Shown piece by piece: positions 42,608-52,167 of a stretch of DNA of 64,000 bases. A program made the position numbers and the translations under genes. Source of the stretch: Candidatus Mediterraneibacter quadrami (GTDB lineage Bacteria > Bacillota > Clostridia > Lachnospirales > Lachnospiraceae); assembly GCA_019120575.1 (NCBI GenBank), contig DWUU01000059.1, positions 1-64,000 on the forward strand, given 5' to 3'. Under the pieces are notes generated by a model that worked only from the letters and a program-made list of their open reading frames with translations, searched no databases and was not told the origin of the DNA. Position 1 is the first letter of the stretch. Each line of letters opens with the position of its first letter.

Positions 42608-44041
42608 CTATACGTTAATTTCCGCAGTCATGCCGAGTACATCTTTATTCTTTTCCAAAAGCGGGTTGATGACATTTCTCAGGTATGCTTCCACCTGTTC
42701 CTTTGCCCTTCCCACATATTTTGACGGATCCATGGTCTTCTGGAGATCCTCCTGACTGAGATTAAACGCCGGATCTGCCGCGATCAGTTCAAGCAGATTG
42801 TTGTCCAGCCCCTTCTCTTTCACGTTTCTGCCGGCTTCCATAGAGAGTTCCCGGATCCGCTCATGCAGCTCCTGACGGTCGCCGCCTGCCTTAACCGCAT
42901 CCATCATAATATTCTCCGTTGCCATGAACGGAAGTTCGGACATCAGCCGTTTCTCAATCACTTTCGGATATACGACCAGGCCGTCCACAACATTGAGGCA
43001 CAGATCCAGAATGCCGTCAATGGCGAGGAAGCCTTCCGGAACACTCAGGCGCTTGTTCGCCGAATCATCCAGCGTACGCTCGAACCACTGGGTCGCCGAA
43101 GTGATCGCCGGATTCAGGGCGTCGATCATCACATACCGGGACAGAGAAGCGATCCGCTCGCTGCGCATCGGGTTTCTCTTATAGGCCATGGCCGAAGATC
43201 CGATCTGGGTCTTCTCAAACGGCTCCTCAACCTCTTTCAGATGCTGGAGAAGGCGGATGTCATTTGAGAATTTATGCGCGCTCGCCGCAATGCCCGCCAG
43301 CACATTCAGCACTCTCGTGTCCACTTTTCTCGAGTAGGTCTGTCCGGATACCGGATAACATGCCCTGAATCCCATCTTCTCCGCAATCATCGGATCAATC
43401 CTGTCGATGGTCTCCTGATCCCCATCGAAAAGCTCCAGGAAGCTTGCCTGGGTGCCGGTCGTACCTTTCGAGCCCAGCAGTTTCAGGCTGCCCAGTACAT
43501 ATTCCAGATCCTCCAGATCCATCTCAAATTCCTGCATCCACAGCGTCGCTCTCTTTCCGACGGTCGTCGGCTGCGCCGGCTGGAAGTGCGTGAACGCAAG
43601 CGTCGGCTGGCTCTTCTGTGCATCCGCAAACTTTGCCAGTTCAGCGATCACATTGACAAGCTTCTTCCTCACGAGCTTCAGCGCCTCGGACATAATGATG
43701 ATATCTGTATTGTCCCCCACATAACAGGATGTGGCGCCGAGATGGATGATCCCTTTCGCCTTCGGACACTGCACGCCGTATGCGTAAACATGTGACATCA
43801 CATCATGGCGGACAATTTTTTCTCTCTCTTTTGCCACATCATAGTTGATATCATCCGCATGGCTCTTAAGCTCCTCAATCTGCTCGTCTGTAATGTTAAG
43901 CCCCAGCTCTTTTTCCGTCTCCGCCAGAGCGATCCACAGTCTTCTCCAGGTGCGGAACTTCTTGTCCGGTGAAAAAATGTACTGCATCTCTTTGCTCGCA
44001 TAGCGCTCCGAAAGTGGGCTTACATAGCGGTCATTTGACAT
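42608..44041 (-). CDS. purB: Adenylosuccinate lyase
   Basis: 477 aa. Catalyses both SAICAR to AICAR and adenylosuccinate to AMP plus fumarate. The fumarase/aspartase signature SSAMAYKRNPMRSE (about 290) is intact, with the catalytic His in THFQPAQPTT and the N-terminal RYASKEM opening. The longer form, as in many Clostridia. Not in a pur operon. A promoter overlapping the terminator of the ABC transporter drives it. Confidence 0.96.
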   Translation of the reverse strand: MSNDRYVSPLSERYASKEMQYIFSPDKKFRTWRRLWIALAETEKELGLNITDEQIEELKSHADDINYDVAKEREKIVRHDVMSHVYAYGVQCPKAKGIIHLGATSCYVGDNTDIIIMSEALKLVRKKLVNVIAELAKFADAQKSQPTLAFTHFQPAQPTTVGKRATLWMQEFEMDLEDLEYVLGSLKLLGSKGTTGTQASFLELFDGDQETIDRIDPMIAEKMGFRACYPVSGQTYSRKVDTRVLNVLAGIAASAHKFSNDIRLLQHLKEVEEPFEKTQIGSSAMAYKRNPMRSERIASLSRYVMIDALNPAITSATQWFERTLDDSANKRLSVPEGFLAIDGILDLCLNVVDGLVVYPKVIEKRLMSELPFMATENIMMDAVKAGGDRQELHERIRELSMEAGRNVKEKGLDNNLLELIAADPAFNLSQEDLQKTMDPSKYVGRAKEQVEAYLRNVINPLLEKNKDVLGMTAEINV

Positions 44042-44119
44042 AATCCTTTATCTCCTTTTCTGAATCCCCCGGATCGAATTCCCGTCCGGCATCATTCCTC
44101 TTCGCATTGTGCAAATTCG

Positions 44120-44148
44120 ATTATAATATAAGGCAGACGGAAAATCAA
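44120..44148 (-). promoter_or_regulatory. Promoter of purB nested in the preceding terminator
   Basis: TTGATT (complement of 44143-44148), 17-bp spacer, TATAAT (complement of 44120-44125). The spacer coincides with the 3' arm of the hairpin below. Confidence 0.72.
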
Positions 44149-44163
44149 CATCTTCCGCCTGCC
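44125..44163 (-). terminator. Terminator of the amino-acid ABC transporter operon
   Basis: Imperfect stem GGCAG-N-CGGAA with TTCCG-N-CTGCC around a 10-nt loop, followed on the minus strand by TTATATTAT. It is moderate in strength. Confidence 0.6.
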
Positions 44164-44180
44164 TCTTCTCATCCGTAATT

Positions 44181-44966
44181 CTATCCGTTTGTGTACCGGG
44201 ACAGGAACTGTCTGGTACGCTCTTCCTTCGGATGTCCAAACACATCCTCCGGCGTGCCGCTCTCCAGGATCCGTCCGTCGTCCATGAAGATGACCTGGCT
44301 GGAAACATCCCGGGCAAACGCCATCTCATGGGTGACAATCACCATGGTTGTCTCCTCATCCGCCAGTTCCTTGATCACCCGGAGCACCTCGCCGGTCAGT
44401 TCCGGATCCAGCGCCGATGTAGGCTCGTCAAAGCAGAGAATGTCCGGACTCAGCGCCAGCGCCCGTGCGATGGCCACACGCTGGCACTGCCCGCCCGAGA
44501 GCTGATGGGGATAATTATTGATCCGGTCTGAAAGCCCCATCTGATCCAGCAGGCGTTTCGCCTCCTGTTCGATCCGGTCATGGATCTCTTTTTTTCTGGC
44601 CTTATAATCCGGTTTTTCCTTTTCCAGCAGTTCTTTCGCCAGCATTACATTCTGCAGCGCCGTATACTGCGGGAACAGGTTGAATGACTGAAATACCAGG
44701 CCGAAATGCAGCCTTTTCTTCCGGATCTCGCTCTCCTGCTTCGTCCCCGGATCATCCGCATCAAAAAGCGTCTCTCCGTTTACACGGATCACACCGCCGT
44801 CGGGCTTCTCAAGAAAATTCAGGCACCGCAGCAGCGTGGTCTTGCCGCTTCCCGATGAACCGATCAGGGAAAGGACTTTTCCCTTCTCCAGGGAGAAGCT
44901 GATATCCTTCAGCACCTCTGTATTTCCAAAACTTTTGCTTACATGCTGTACTTCCAGTATTGCCAT
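44181..44966 (-). CDS. Polar amino-acid ABC transporter, ATP-binding protein
   Basis: 261 aa. Walker [10 protein letters not shown] (about 32-40), signature [15 protein letters not shown] (about 150), Walker [15 protein letters not shown], and switch His in [12 protein letters not shown]. The class drives uptake of amino acids such as glutamine, cystine or histidine. Last of three genes substrate-binding protein, permease, ATPase; 12 bp after the permease. Specificity is set by the binding protein. Confidence 0.95.
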   Translation of the reverse strand: MAILEVQHVSKSFGNTEVLKDISFSLEKGKVLSLIGSSGSGKTTLLRCLNFLEKPDGGVIRVNGETLFDADDPGTKQESEIRKKRLHFGLVFQSFNLFPQYTALQNVMLAKELLEKEKPDYKARKKEIHDRIEQEAKRLLDQMGLSDRINNYPHQLSGGQCQRVAIARALALSPDILCFDEPTSALDPELTGEVLRVIKELADEETTMVIVTHEMAFARDVSSQVIFMDDGRILESGTPEDVFGHPKEERTRQFLSRYTNG

Positions 44967-44978
44967 TATGCCGTCCTC

Positions 44979-45659
44979 CTACCTGAAATACTCCAGTTTT
45001 CTCTCCAGACGCCCCAGAAGGACGGTCAGGATGCCGTTAAAGATCAGATAGTATACCGCCGTAAAGAACAGCGGCCAGATCACGCCCGCGATCCCCATGT
45101 TGCCTTTCATGAAAGACTGGCCCGCCCAGATGATCTCCTGGAGCGCGATGATGCGGGAAAGGGAGGTATCCTTTACCAGCGTAATGATCTCGTTTGACAT
45201 GGGCGGAACGATCCGCTTGATCATCTGAAGCAGTTTGACCTTAAAGAAGATCTGACTCTTCGTCATACCAAGCACCAGGCCGGCTTCCTCCTGCCCCTTC
45301 GGCACGCCCTGGATGCCGCCTCTGTAGATCTCGGAAAAATAGCAGGAGTAGTTAAAGATAAATGCGACTGCCGCTGCAAGGAATCTTCCGCTCTCGCCGC
45401 CGCCCCAGATATTCCTTCCCATAAGGCCCGGCATAAAATAAATGATCAAAAGCTGGATCATCAGGGGCGTACCTCTGATGATCCACACGATGATCTTTGT
45501 AAAATAGCTGAGGGGTCTGAACCGGGACATGGATCCGAAAGAAATGATCAGGCCCAGCGGGATCGCCCCCAGAAGCGTAACAAAAAACAATTTTAAGGTC
45601 TGTAAAAACCCGGTGTTCAGCGCCCCCACAACAATGGGGAACTGTTCTGAAAATGTCAT
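44979..45659 (-). CDS. Polar amino-acid ABC transporter permease (HisM/GlnP type)
   Basis: 226 aa with about five transmembrane helices. The EAA loop is present (GVPKGQEEAGLVLGMTKSQIFFKV, shown as EEAGLVLGMTKSQ, about 128-140), the N-terminal TLKLFFVTLLGAIPLGLI start is typical of the His/Glu/Gln/Arg permease family, and PQ-like LIQLLIIYF follows. Forms a homodimer with the ATPase encoded next. Ribosome site GGAGATAAG. Confidence 0.93.
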   Translation of the reverse strand: MTFSEQFPIVVGALNTGFLQTLKLFFVTLLGAIPLGLIISFGSMSRFRPLSYFTKIIVWIIRGTPLMIQLLIIYFMPGLMGRNIWGGGESGRFLAAAVAFIFNYSCYFSEIYRGGIQGVPKGQEEAGLVLGMTKSQIFFKVKLLQMIKRIVPPMSNEIITLVKDTSLSRIIALQEIIWAGQSFMKGNMGIAGVIWPLFFTAVYYLIFNGILTVLLGRLERKLEYFR

Positions 45660-45692
45660 GACTTATCTCCGTCCGTCTTATTATGGTCTCTT

Positions 45693-46493
45693 CTATTCTG
45701 CGATCAGCGCAGCCTGAACGCCGTAGGTCTCGGCAATCTCCTGCATGGTGCCGTCCTCATAGCATGCCGCAAAGAAATCATTAAGCGCTGCCGTGAGATC
45801 CGAACCCTGTCTGAATCCAACGCCGTACTCCTCATTGTTCAGATGTACCGTATACGTAAGATCCGCGTAACTGGTTCCCTCGCCGATCATGGCAGCCGCC
45901 ATCAGAAGGTCGATCACCGCCGCGTCAGACGTACCTGCCGCCACTTCCATCAGGGCGTCCGCCTGGGCGGTCACCGGCGTCACATTCAGTTCCCTCGCCT
46001 CCAGCTCGGCCTCTCCGGCGCTTCCCGCCTCAGCCGCGAAATTCAGGTCTGCAAGACTCTCTTCATCCTGGTACTGGTCCGCCACGTCTGACGGAACAAC
46101 TACAACCTGTGCATTCGTCAGATAGGCATCCGTGCAGTCCATGGAGCTGGTCACCTCGTCCGTCAGCGTCATGCCGTTCCATACGCAGTCGATGGTCTTG
46201 CCGTCCAGTTCCATAATCTTATTATCCCAGTCGATCTCCACGAATTCCGCCTCAACGCCAAGGCTTTCCGCGAATGCTTTTGCCAGATCCGCATCGAAGC
46301 CGACCCATTCGCCGCTCTCGTCTTTGTAATCCATAGGTTCAAAATTGGTGATGCCCACGACAAGCGTTCCCTTGTCCTCTACGTATGCCTTATCGCTCTC
46401 ACTCTCACCGCCATTGTCTGAGCCGCCGCATCCCGCCAGCATAGATACCGCCATCGCTGTGCAGAGCAGCACGCTTATTACTCTCTTCTTCAT
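45693..46493 (-). CDS. Polar amino-acid ABC transporter substrate-binding lipoprotein
   Basis: 266 aa from MKKRVISVLLC at 46493 (GGAGGG 5 nt upstream). Signal peptide and lipobox LAGC (Cys 22). Two-domain class F binding protein: DKGTLVVGITNFEPMDYKDESGEWVGFDADLAKAFAE (core FDADLAKA), VWNGMTLTDE, and GFRQGSDLTAALNDF. First gene of the importer, with a promoter and a 7-bp dyad. Substrate is a polar amino acid, not further defined. Confidence 0.93.
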   Translation of the reverse strand: MKKRVISVLLCTAMAVSMLAGCGGSDNGGESESDKAYVEDKGTLVVGITNFEPMDYKDESGEWVGFDADLAKAFAESLGVEAEFVEIDWDNKIMELDGKTIDCVWNGMTLTDEVTSSMDCTDAYLTNAQVVVVPSDVADQYQDEESLADLNFAAEAGSAGEAELEARELNVTPVTAQADALMEVAAGTSDAAVIDLLMAAAMIGEGTSYADLTYTVHLNNEEYGVGFRQGSDLTAALNDFFAACYEDGTMQEIAETYGVQAALIAE

Positions 46494-46556
46494 AATACCC
46501 TCCGTCACCGGATCAACCGGTTATACTTTTTTTCTCTACCAATGAGTCACTGTACC

Positions 46557-46604
46557 ACGGTAAAGTTACCGTTGTATTCTACCACATGAAAATCCTCCTG
46601 TCAA
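46557..46604 (-). promoter_or_regulatory. Promoter and operator candidate of the amino-acid importer
   Basis: TTGACA (complement of 46599-46604), 17-bp spacer, TAGAAT (complement of 46576-46581). ACGGTAA-AG-TTACCGT (46557-46572) is a perfect 7-bp dyad at the start of transcription, fitting a repressor operator. Confidence 0.75.
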
Positions 46605-46676
46605 ACCAAAGTTCACACAACCCCGGTTCCGACAGAGGGTTTTTATCTGATATCGCGGTCTGTTGTCCGATGCAGA

Positions 46677-47444
46677 TCAGGAGTGATTCCTCCGGTGCTG
46701 GCGCTTCCATTTTTCCAGATATTCCGGCCCGATCTCCTCCGGAACCTCCTTTTTGATCTCATCGATCTCACGCCTCATCTGCGCATTGATCTCCATATAT
46801 TCATCCTGCTTCGTGATCAGAATATGGTACTCCTCAAGCGACATATATTTATAGGACGCATACAGATAAGGCTTTATAAGCGACTTATCGCCTGTGAGCT
46901 GGTAGGCCCGGTCGTACATGCGGGCCGCCTCCTGATAGAGGAAAAGCCTGCCGTATCCCGCTCCAAGCCCGGCATACACGCCGCCGTAGAACTTGTCATC
47001 CACGGACTCGTCTTTTTCGCCGTTCAGGATCGCATGATACACGAGGATGGCCTCTTCAACCTCCCCGCTCTCCAGGAGATTGTCCCCCTTGTATTTCTGA
47101 CGTTCGATATCCTTCTGGTTTTTCAGGTGTTCCAGAACATTCTGGATGCGGATCATTTCCGGTTCCCGGTAGATCTTTGACGACTTGAGGATCGTAATGA
47201 CAAACTTTTCCACCGACCCTCTGAGGCGAAGTACATCCCTGAGTTCCGCCGCAAGACGGTCCATCCCCAGCTCTTCTTCCAGCCAGTCGCACAACTGTTC
47301 ATTCATGATCGTATAATCGATCAGATACAGATTGTTGCAGAGATAATAACACAGTTCTTCAATTGTAAAGATCCGGCAGTGAATTCTTGTGATCTCATAA
47401 GGATGCGCCGCGTGTCTGTCATGACAAAGAATTAAATTTCCCAT
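46677..47444 (-). CDS. TPR-like helical protein, third gene of the DUF5716/DUF5717 operon
   Basis: 255 aa; start at 47444 (second of two adjacent ATGs, AGGAGG 5 nt away). The N-terminal part (ITRIHCRIFTIEELCYYLCNN) is a helix-rich module, and residues about 130-215 carry two or three TPR-like helix pairs (LLESGEVEEAILVYHAIL, YAGLGAGYGRLFLYQEAARMYDRAYQL). No enzymatic motif is visible. The start overlaps the end of the DUF5716 gene by 26 bp. It probably works as an adaptor with the two upstream proteins. Function unknown. Confidence 0.8.
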   Translation of the reverse strand: MGNLILCHDRHAAHPYEITRIHCRIFTIEELCYYLCNNLYLIDYTIMNEQLCDWLEEELGMDRLAAELRDVLRLRGSVEKFVITILKSSKIYREPEMIRIQNVLEHLKNQKDIERQKYKGDNLLESGEVEEAILVYHAILNGEKDESVDDKFYGGVYAGLGAGYGRLFLYQEAARMYDRAYQLTGDKSLIKPYLYASYKYMSLEEYHILITKQDEYMEINAQMRREIDEIKKEVPEEIGPEYLEKWKRQHRRNHS

Positions 47445-48702
47445 CATTTCCTCCTAAATGTATCGTCTTCTCCGCCTGTGAATCCGTCGACGGGAAAAAG
47501 TCTCCGAAACCGGCGTCCCGCACGGTGATCCTGCAGGTCCTCTCATCAAGGAACAGGGTCTCCAGCTGCAGCCGCATGGAATATTCGGAACGTTTGGGGA
47601 AACTTGCCAGCGAGATCTTCTCTGTCCGGACATTTCCCTGGATCAGTGATTCGATGTGAAGTTCAATATCCTCCATATCCTCGCACAGCACTTCCCACTG
47701 ATTATTCGACTCATACCAGTGGGCGCCCCAGGACACGATCGGGTACCACATCTCCTGCCCGTCCACACGCATGTTGACTGTAATCTGGTCTGTCAGCTTC
47801 GTCTCCGAAAGATAGACCGGGTTCTCGATATGCATGAACAGCTTTCTGTATGCGGTATAGCAGGCTCCTTTGCTGTACAGGTTATTTCCGATGAACGCCC
47901 GGCGCCCGTTGCAGAGCACGCGCAGCGATTTCGGATACCAGTTATTCTCGAACCCCTCTCCCGTAAGGAATACCGAGGATACGATCCGCTTGTCGAATAC
48001 ACTTTCAATAAACCTGCAGAACATCTCATCCACTTCTTTTGCCTTATCCTCGTTGAGGACCGGGTAGACCATCGCAAGTTCTTTCATATGGGCGCTTGCC
48101 ACTTCATCCACGGTTACAAAAGTCGTTTTTCCGCCGCCGAGTCCCGGCTTCAGCCTGCGCAGCATGTACGCTTTGATCTCATTGCGGTCGCAGCAGAACA
48201 GCGCCGCTTCATACTGCCAGAGTTCCTTCGGCTGATAAAACAGATAATTGCAGAAACTTTCCTTGTAATCCTGAATAAAAATGTGCCGCTTGTCAATATT
48301 CATCCGCACCGCGATCCCCCGGAGCATCTGGGCAAGTTCTTCACTCAGGGCCGGCACCGTAAACACAATCCCCTCGATCTCAGGGAATGACTGGAGAGAC
48401 ATCTGGATAAACTGCGACAGCAGCCACACCGCGTCGTACGTCTCTTCCCCGAATTCGATCCGTTCACCCGCAAGGCTCTTGCTCAGCAGGCGCGTTACCG
48501 TAAAGCCCTCTTTGATCGAGACAAGGCGTTTCGCCTCTTTCCCGTACGCCCATGTATCGCGCAGCTTTCCGATGATCAGCGGAATCTGATAATTGTCCGA
48601 ATCCACCTCCAGCGTATCCGGCTCCATCTGCTGCTCATTGTAAAAACTGATCTGACATGTCTTTTCATTTATTTCATAGCCGATAATACTGCCCTGTCCC
48701 AT
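47419..48702 (-). CDS. DUF5716-like protein, possible actin/Hsp70-type ATPase fold
   Basis: 427 aa. N-terminal GSIIGYEINEKTCQISFYNE resembles the phosphate-1 strand turn of actin-like ATPases; further segments EIEGIVFTVPALSEE, FIQDYKESFCNYLFY, ALFCCDRNEIKAYML and VSSVFLTGEGFENNWYPKSL have the spacing of an ASKHA fold (PHOS1, PHOS2, ADENO). The catalytic glycine-rich turns are only partly kept (GEGF), so nucleotide binding is uncertain. It is preceded by an AGGAGG site and follows the 1100-aa gene by 15 bp. Confidence 0.7.
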   Translation of the reverse strand: MGQGSIIGYEINEKTCQISFYNEQQMEPDTLEVDSDNYQIPLIIGKLRDTWAYGKEAKRLVSIKEGFTVTRLLSKSLAGERIEFGEETYDAVWLLSQFIQMSLQSFPEIEGIVFTVPALSEELAQMLRGIAVRMNIDKRHIFIQDYKESFCNYLFYQPKELWQYEAALFCCDRNEIKAYMLRRLKPGLGGGKTTFVTVDEVASAHMKELAMVYPVLNEDKAKEVDEMFCRFIESVFDKRIVSSVFLTGEGFENNWYPKSLRVLCNGRRAFIGNNLYSKGACYTAYRKLFMHIENPVYLSETKLTDQITVNMRVDGQEMWYPIVSWGAHWYESNNQWEVLCEDMEDIELHIESLIQGNVRTEKISLASFPKRSEYSMRLQLETLFLDERTCRITVRDAGFGDFFPSTDSQAEKTIHLGGNDGKFNSLS

Positions 48703-48717
48703 GAAAAAACAACCTCC

Positions 48718-51700
48718 TTATTCCCGCGCAAACATATGAGCGGCTACTTTATCTTCCAGCGCATAGGCCTGCATCTTTTTTCTGCGCTCTATTTTGTCAT
48801 CCTCTGTCAGGATGTCATTCAGACGGCCGTACCTTCCCTGCTCGCCGGGTTCCGTCGTCCGCACGCAGCTTTCCTTTTCGCTGCGGTATGAATTGCCGTC
48901 TATTGTTTCTTTGAAATAGTATTTCAGCCTTTCATTTGCAAAGAGGACAAATTTCTTTACATAAAGGTTCTCATACATCGGAGTCAGGATCTCCGTCGAA
49001 TAATCCGCCCGCTCGTCGCCGCCCTTCTGAAGCTGATAATACAGCATTACGCGGCTGCCTTTCTGTCCTTTGTACTCGACCAGCGTCTTGTCCCACAGCT
49101 GCAGCTCGATGAGCCATTCCTTTTCATATGAAAGAAAGAAGGGGAAGTAAATCTGTCTTCCGCACAGTTCCTGAAGAAACTTTTTCAGCGTTTTGCGCGT
49201 CTGCGCGCTGTACTCTCTGTCCGCGTAGTATTTTAATACGGCAATCTTGCAGATATCGCCGGTTTCCTCGCCCTTTTCATATTCTTTACAGATGATGTCT
49301 ATCACGCTTCGTCCGATCTTGCGCTCTTCCACAACATACTCTCTGGAAACGTAAGTCAGGTACGCCTGCTGAAGCCGGAAATACGCCCCCTCGGCATAAT
49401 ACTGTTCAAAGATCGGCGCCTCCTGGAAAAGCTCCTCCGAGAATAACATCTGTGTCAGGATCCGTTCCGACAGCTTGTGCGTATGCACTTCATAATCACG
49501 CGCCTCTCTCCACAGAAGCTTCATGTCTGACGTGGCCCCGCAGTAGAAATTGGCCAGATATGTAAGGATCACCTTATCATACTGTCCGTCTTTAAAAAGC
49601 CTAAAGCAGACATAGGTAAGAAAATCATCATTTTCATAATTATTTTCACGGATCGTGCGGCTGCAGAGCCCGAGAAGTTCATCTTCTTCGTAATTCTCCA
49701 CCCCGTTCTGATGAACCACCTCAAGTGTAAGTTCCTGAACCTGTTCCTCTTCCCGGGTCCTTCTCAGACCATTGATATATTTCCGGCACATATCCATATA
49801 ACGCAGTTCATAGAACAGCCGCTTGCTCTCATAGGGGATGGAATCCGTATAATGTCTTCCGTCCTTTCCCTCCCACACAAGGCGGTCAGTCTTGGAATAC
49901 AGGAACACCTTTGCCCCGTTCTCCGTGTACGGCGCCTTCTGGGTGATCGTTCCGTCCTCCGCGATCACATGGACAAATTTCATATCCGGCACCCTTGTTG
50001 TGATCCAGTACGCATGGCACACATCATAGAGCGCTTTGATGCGTTCCGGATTCATGGACGACTCCACAACAAACCTCTTGTATATGATCCGGAGCTGAGC
50101 ATCCACATTCCGGCGGTCCAGCTGATTCCAGGCGAACGCCTCCATTTCATCCCGGTAGTGGGCATAAATCTCACTGGTCTCATCCTCGTATGTGATCAGA
50201 TTGGAATACAAAAATGCACACTTATGGAAATTCAGATTATTGCCATGCATAAAATACAGGTATACAGACCTCGGAAGCGGTTTGTGAAAGGCTTCCGGCG
50301 TCACGGTTCCCATATAATATTCATAGAGCTGGGCGATCTTAAGCTCTTCCTCGACCGCCTTTTCAAACCATCTGAAATACCGGCTGTCCATACAGTTTCC
50401 TTTGATCAGAAGGGTACAGATCGACGTAAGGATCATGGACTCATTGTACATCCCGTAGGACTGTACAAGCACATCATACAGATGTTTGTCAAATGTCTTC
50501 ATCTGGCTTGCCAGATTGGCCGTATAAAGCGCCAGCTCCCTGGTCATCAGTTTGTACTTAACCGCAAAAAGGAGCACCCGGATCTCAAATGTGCCCAGCT
50601 TCTTCAGGGAAGAACTCTTATCCCTGTAGCACCGGAACGCCTGGAAATAGAACCAGATACTGTGGGACTTTTCCTCATTAAACTGCTTTTCCAGCGCATG
50701 AAGCCGCTCGCTGTAGATCTTGTACTCGGAATCCACATCTACAAGCATGCACAGAATCTTCCAGCTGTCCGGATTCTTGATAAACGATTTTGACAGCTCT
50801 TCGGCAACCTTTCTCTGTCCGATCGTATCACTGGAAAGAAATGTTGTCAGATAGAGATAGTAGGAACTGAGTTCCACATCTTTTCCGATCGCAAACCGGT
50901 TATAATTATAAGACTCAAGAATCATCTTGGCCTCATCCGTACGTCCGCCGATCAGACAGATATGCGCGTGGGCAAGAAGATAAAGTTCATTGCTTCCGTC
51001 CATGTCCCGCAGATGCATGATCCGGCGCACCGCTTCGTCCGTCCACTCTTCAAGCGTAAGCTTCCCGCCCTCGTATTTCAGATAATTTCTGACAATGCCT
51101 GCAAATTCCCGGTCATTCGCCCGCCGGTCCTCGTCGCGCACGATGTCCTTCTCAACAACCACCTCGTAAGTCAGCTTCTCATACGGAGACTCCAGAATCA
51201 CCCGCCCGAAATTGCTGCCCCGGTGAAGCTTCTCTGTGTCAAGGAAGTATTCCAGACGGTATGAGTTGCCGATAAACTCCTCCGTTGTGATCCGCGTGTG
51301 CTCAACATAGAGGAAATCCCCCTCCGTGCGCACATCGATTTCCTGATAGCCCCACGTATTCTTCCTGATTGCAAAGGTCTCTTTGCGCGGTTCCGTCAGG
51401 GACATAAACGCCCGGCTCTCTTCCTCCAGTGTCAGGAAGATCTTTTCCTTCTGCTTGCAGCCGACGAGAAATTCCTCCAGCGCCTGCTGATCCAGCTCCC
51501 ACCGGCGCATATTATCGTAAAGCGCCTGGATCCTCCTGTCTTCATATTTCAGAATCTCATAAAAATCCCTGGACCGGAACAGACGGACAGCCTCGGCTGA
51601 ATCACGGAATGAAAGCTTTTTAAAATCATCCAGACTCTGCACTTTTCCGTAACTCGTCATGACATACGGCTTCTCTATGATCGCCGTAAACGCGATATCG

Positions 51701-52020
51701 AATTCGCCGCCGTTGCAGACGATCGTAAACTTTCCGTGTTCTACATGCCCCGGAACGAGTCCGCTGCCGTCATACGTATAATAAATATTGACCGGATTGG
51801 CATCAAATCCCTGTTCATCGCACTGCACACGGTATGAAGAGGGATACACGATCCCGCGGATCGTTCCTTCCCCCTGATTCTGCAGAGAAAAGCTGCCTCT
51901 GTACTTTTCTCCTTCTCCGACGCGCATAATGATGCGGGTTTCCGGGAAAATAATCTCCGGCTGAGGAATATGAAAATCTCCTTTGGCAAAACGCTTGATC
52001 TTGTTCTTCAAATCAGTCAC
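48718..52020 (-). CDS. DUF5717-like very large helical-repeat protein
   Basis: 1100 aa, GTG start at 52020 with only a weak purine-rich ribosome site and an in-frame stop just upstream, so no longer form is possible. An N-terminal beta-rich part (FPETRIIMRVGEGEKYRGSFSLQNQGEGTIRGIV region, about 25-130) looks like an immunoglobulin-like fold; most of the rest is helical repeats (HAHICLIGGRTDEAKMILESYNYN-type units). There are no signal peptide or membrane segments, so it is cytoplasmic. First gene of the operon. I know of no characterised homologue. Confidence 0.75.
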   Translation of the reverse strand: MTDLKNKIKRFAKGDFHIPQPEIIFPETRIIMRVGEGEKYRGSFSLQNQGEGTIRGIVYPSSYRVQCDEQGFDANPVNIYYTYDGSGLVPGHVEHGKFTIVCNGGEFDIAFTAIIEKPYVMTSYGKVQSLDDFKKLSFRDSAEAVRLFRSRDFYEILKYEDRRIQALYDNMRRWELDQQALEEFLVGCKQKEKIFLTLEEESRAFMSLTEPRKETFAIRKNTWGYQEIDVRTEGDFLYVEHTRITTEEFIGNSYRLEYFLDTEKLHRGSNFGRVILESPYEKLTYEVVVEKDIVRDEDRRANDREFAGIVRNYLKYEGGKLTLEEWTDEAVRRIMHLRDMDGSNELYLLAHAHICLIGGRTDEAKMILESYNYNRFAIGKDVELSSYYLYLTTFLSSDTIGQRKVAEELSKSFIKNPDSWKILCMLVDVDSEYKIYSERLHALEKQFNEEKSHSIWFYFQAFRCYRDKSSSLKKLGTFEIRVLLFAVKYKLMTRELALYTANLASQMKTFDKHLYDVLVQSYGMYNESMILTSICTLLIKGNCMDSRYFRWFEKAVEEELKIAQLYEYYMGTVTPEAFHKPLPRSVYLYFMHGNNLNFHKCAFLYSNLITYEDETSEIYAHYRDEMEAFAWNQLDRRNVDAQLRIIYKRFVVESSMNPERIKALYDVCHAYWITTRVPDMKFVHVIAEDGTITQKAPYTENGAKVFLYSKTDRLVWEGKDGRHYTDSIPYESKRLFYELRYMDMCRKYINGLRRTREEEQVQELTLEVVHQNGVENYEEDELLGLCSRTIRENNYENDDFLTYVCFRLFKDGQYDKVILTYLANFYCGATSDMKLLWREARDYEVHTHKLSERILTQMLFSEELFQEAPIFEQYYAEGAYFRLQQAYLTYVSREYVVEERKIGRSVIDIICKEYEKGEETGDICKIAVLKYYADREYSAQTRKTLKKFLQELCGRQIYFPFFLSYEKEWLIELQLWDKTLVEYKGQKGSRVMLYYQLQKGGDERADYSTEILTPMYENLYVKKFVLFANERLKYYFKETIDGNSYRSEKESCVRTTEPGEQGRYGRLNDILTEDDKIERRKKMQAYALEDKVAAHMFARE

Positions 52021-52092
52021 CTACTCAAATTTCTTCTTCTGCCCGGAAGATTATTTGACTTCGTATTAAAGGGCAGAATTTCACTACTGTAA

Positions 52093-52121
52093 ATTATACA
52101 TTGTTGTACAATAACATGCAA
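52093..52121 (-). promoter_or_regulatory. Promoter of the DUF5717-DUF5716-TPR operon
   Basis: TTGCAT (complement of 52116-52121), 17-bp spacer, TATAAT (complement of 52093-52098). In the leader TTCTGCCC (52037-52044) can pair with GGGCAGAA (52071-52078), just before the weak ribosome site. Confidence 0.72.
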
Positions 52122-52167
52122 TGCCTGATTAAAATAATTCAGACCAGATTGTATACATGTATCCATT

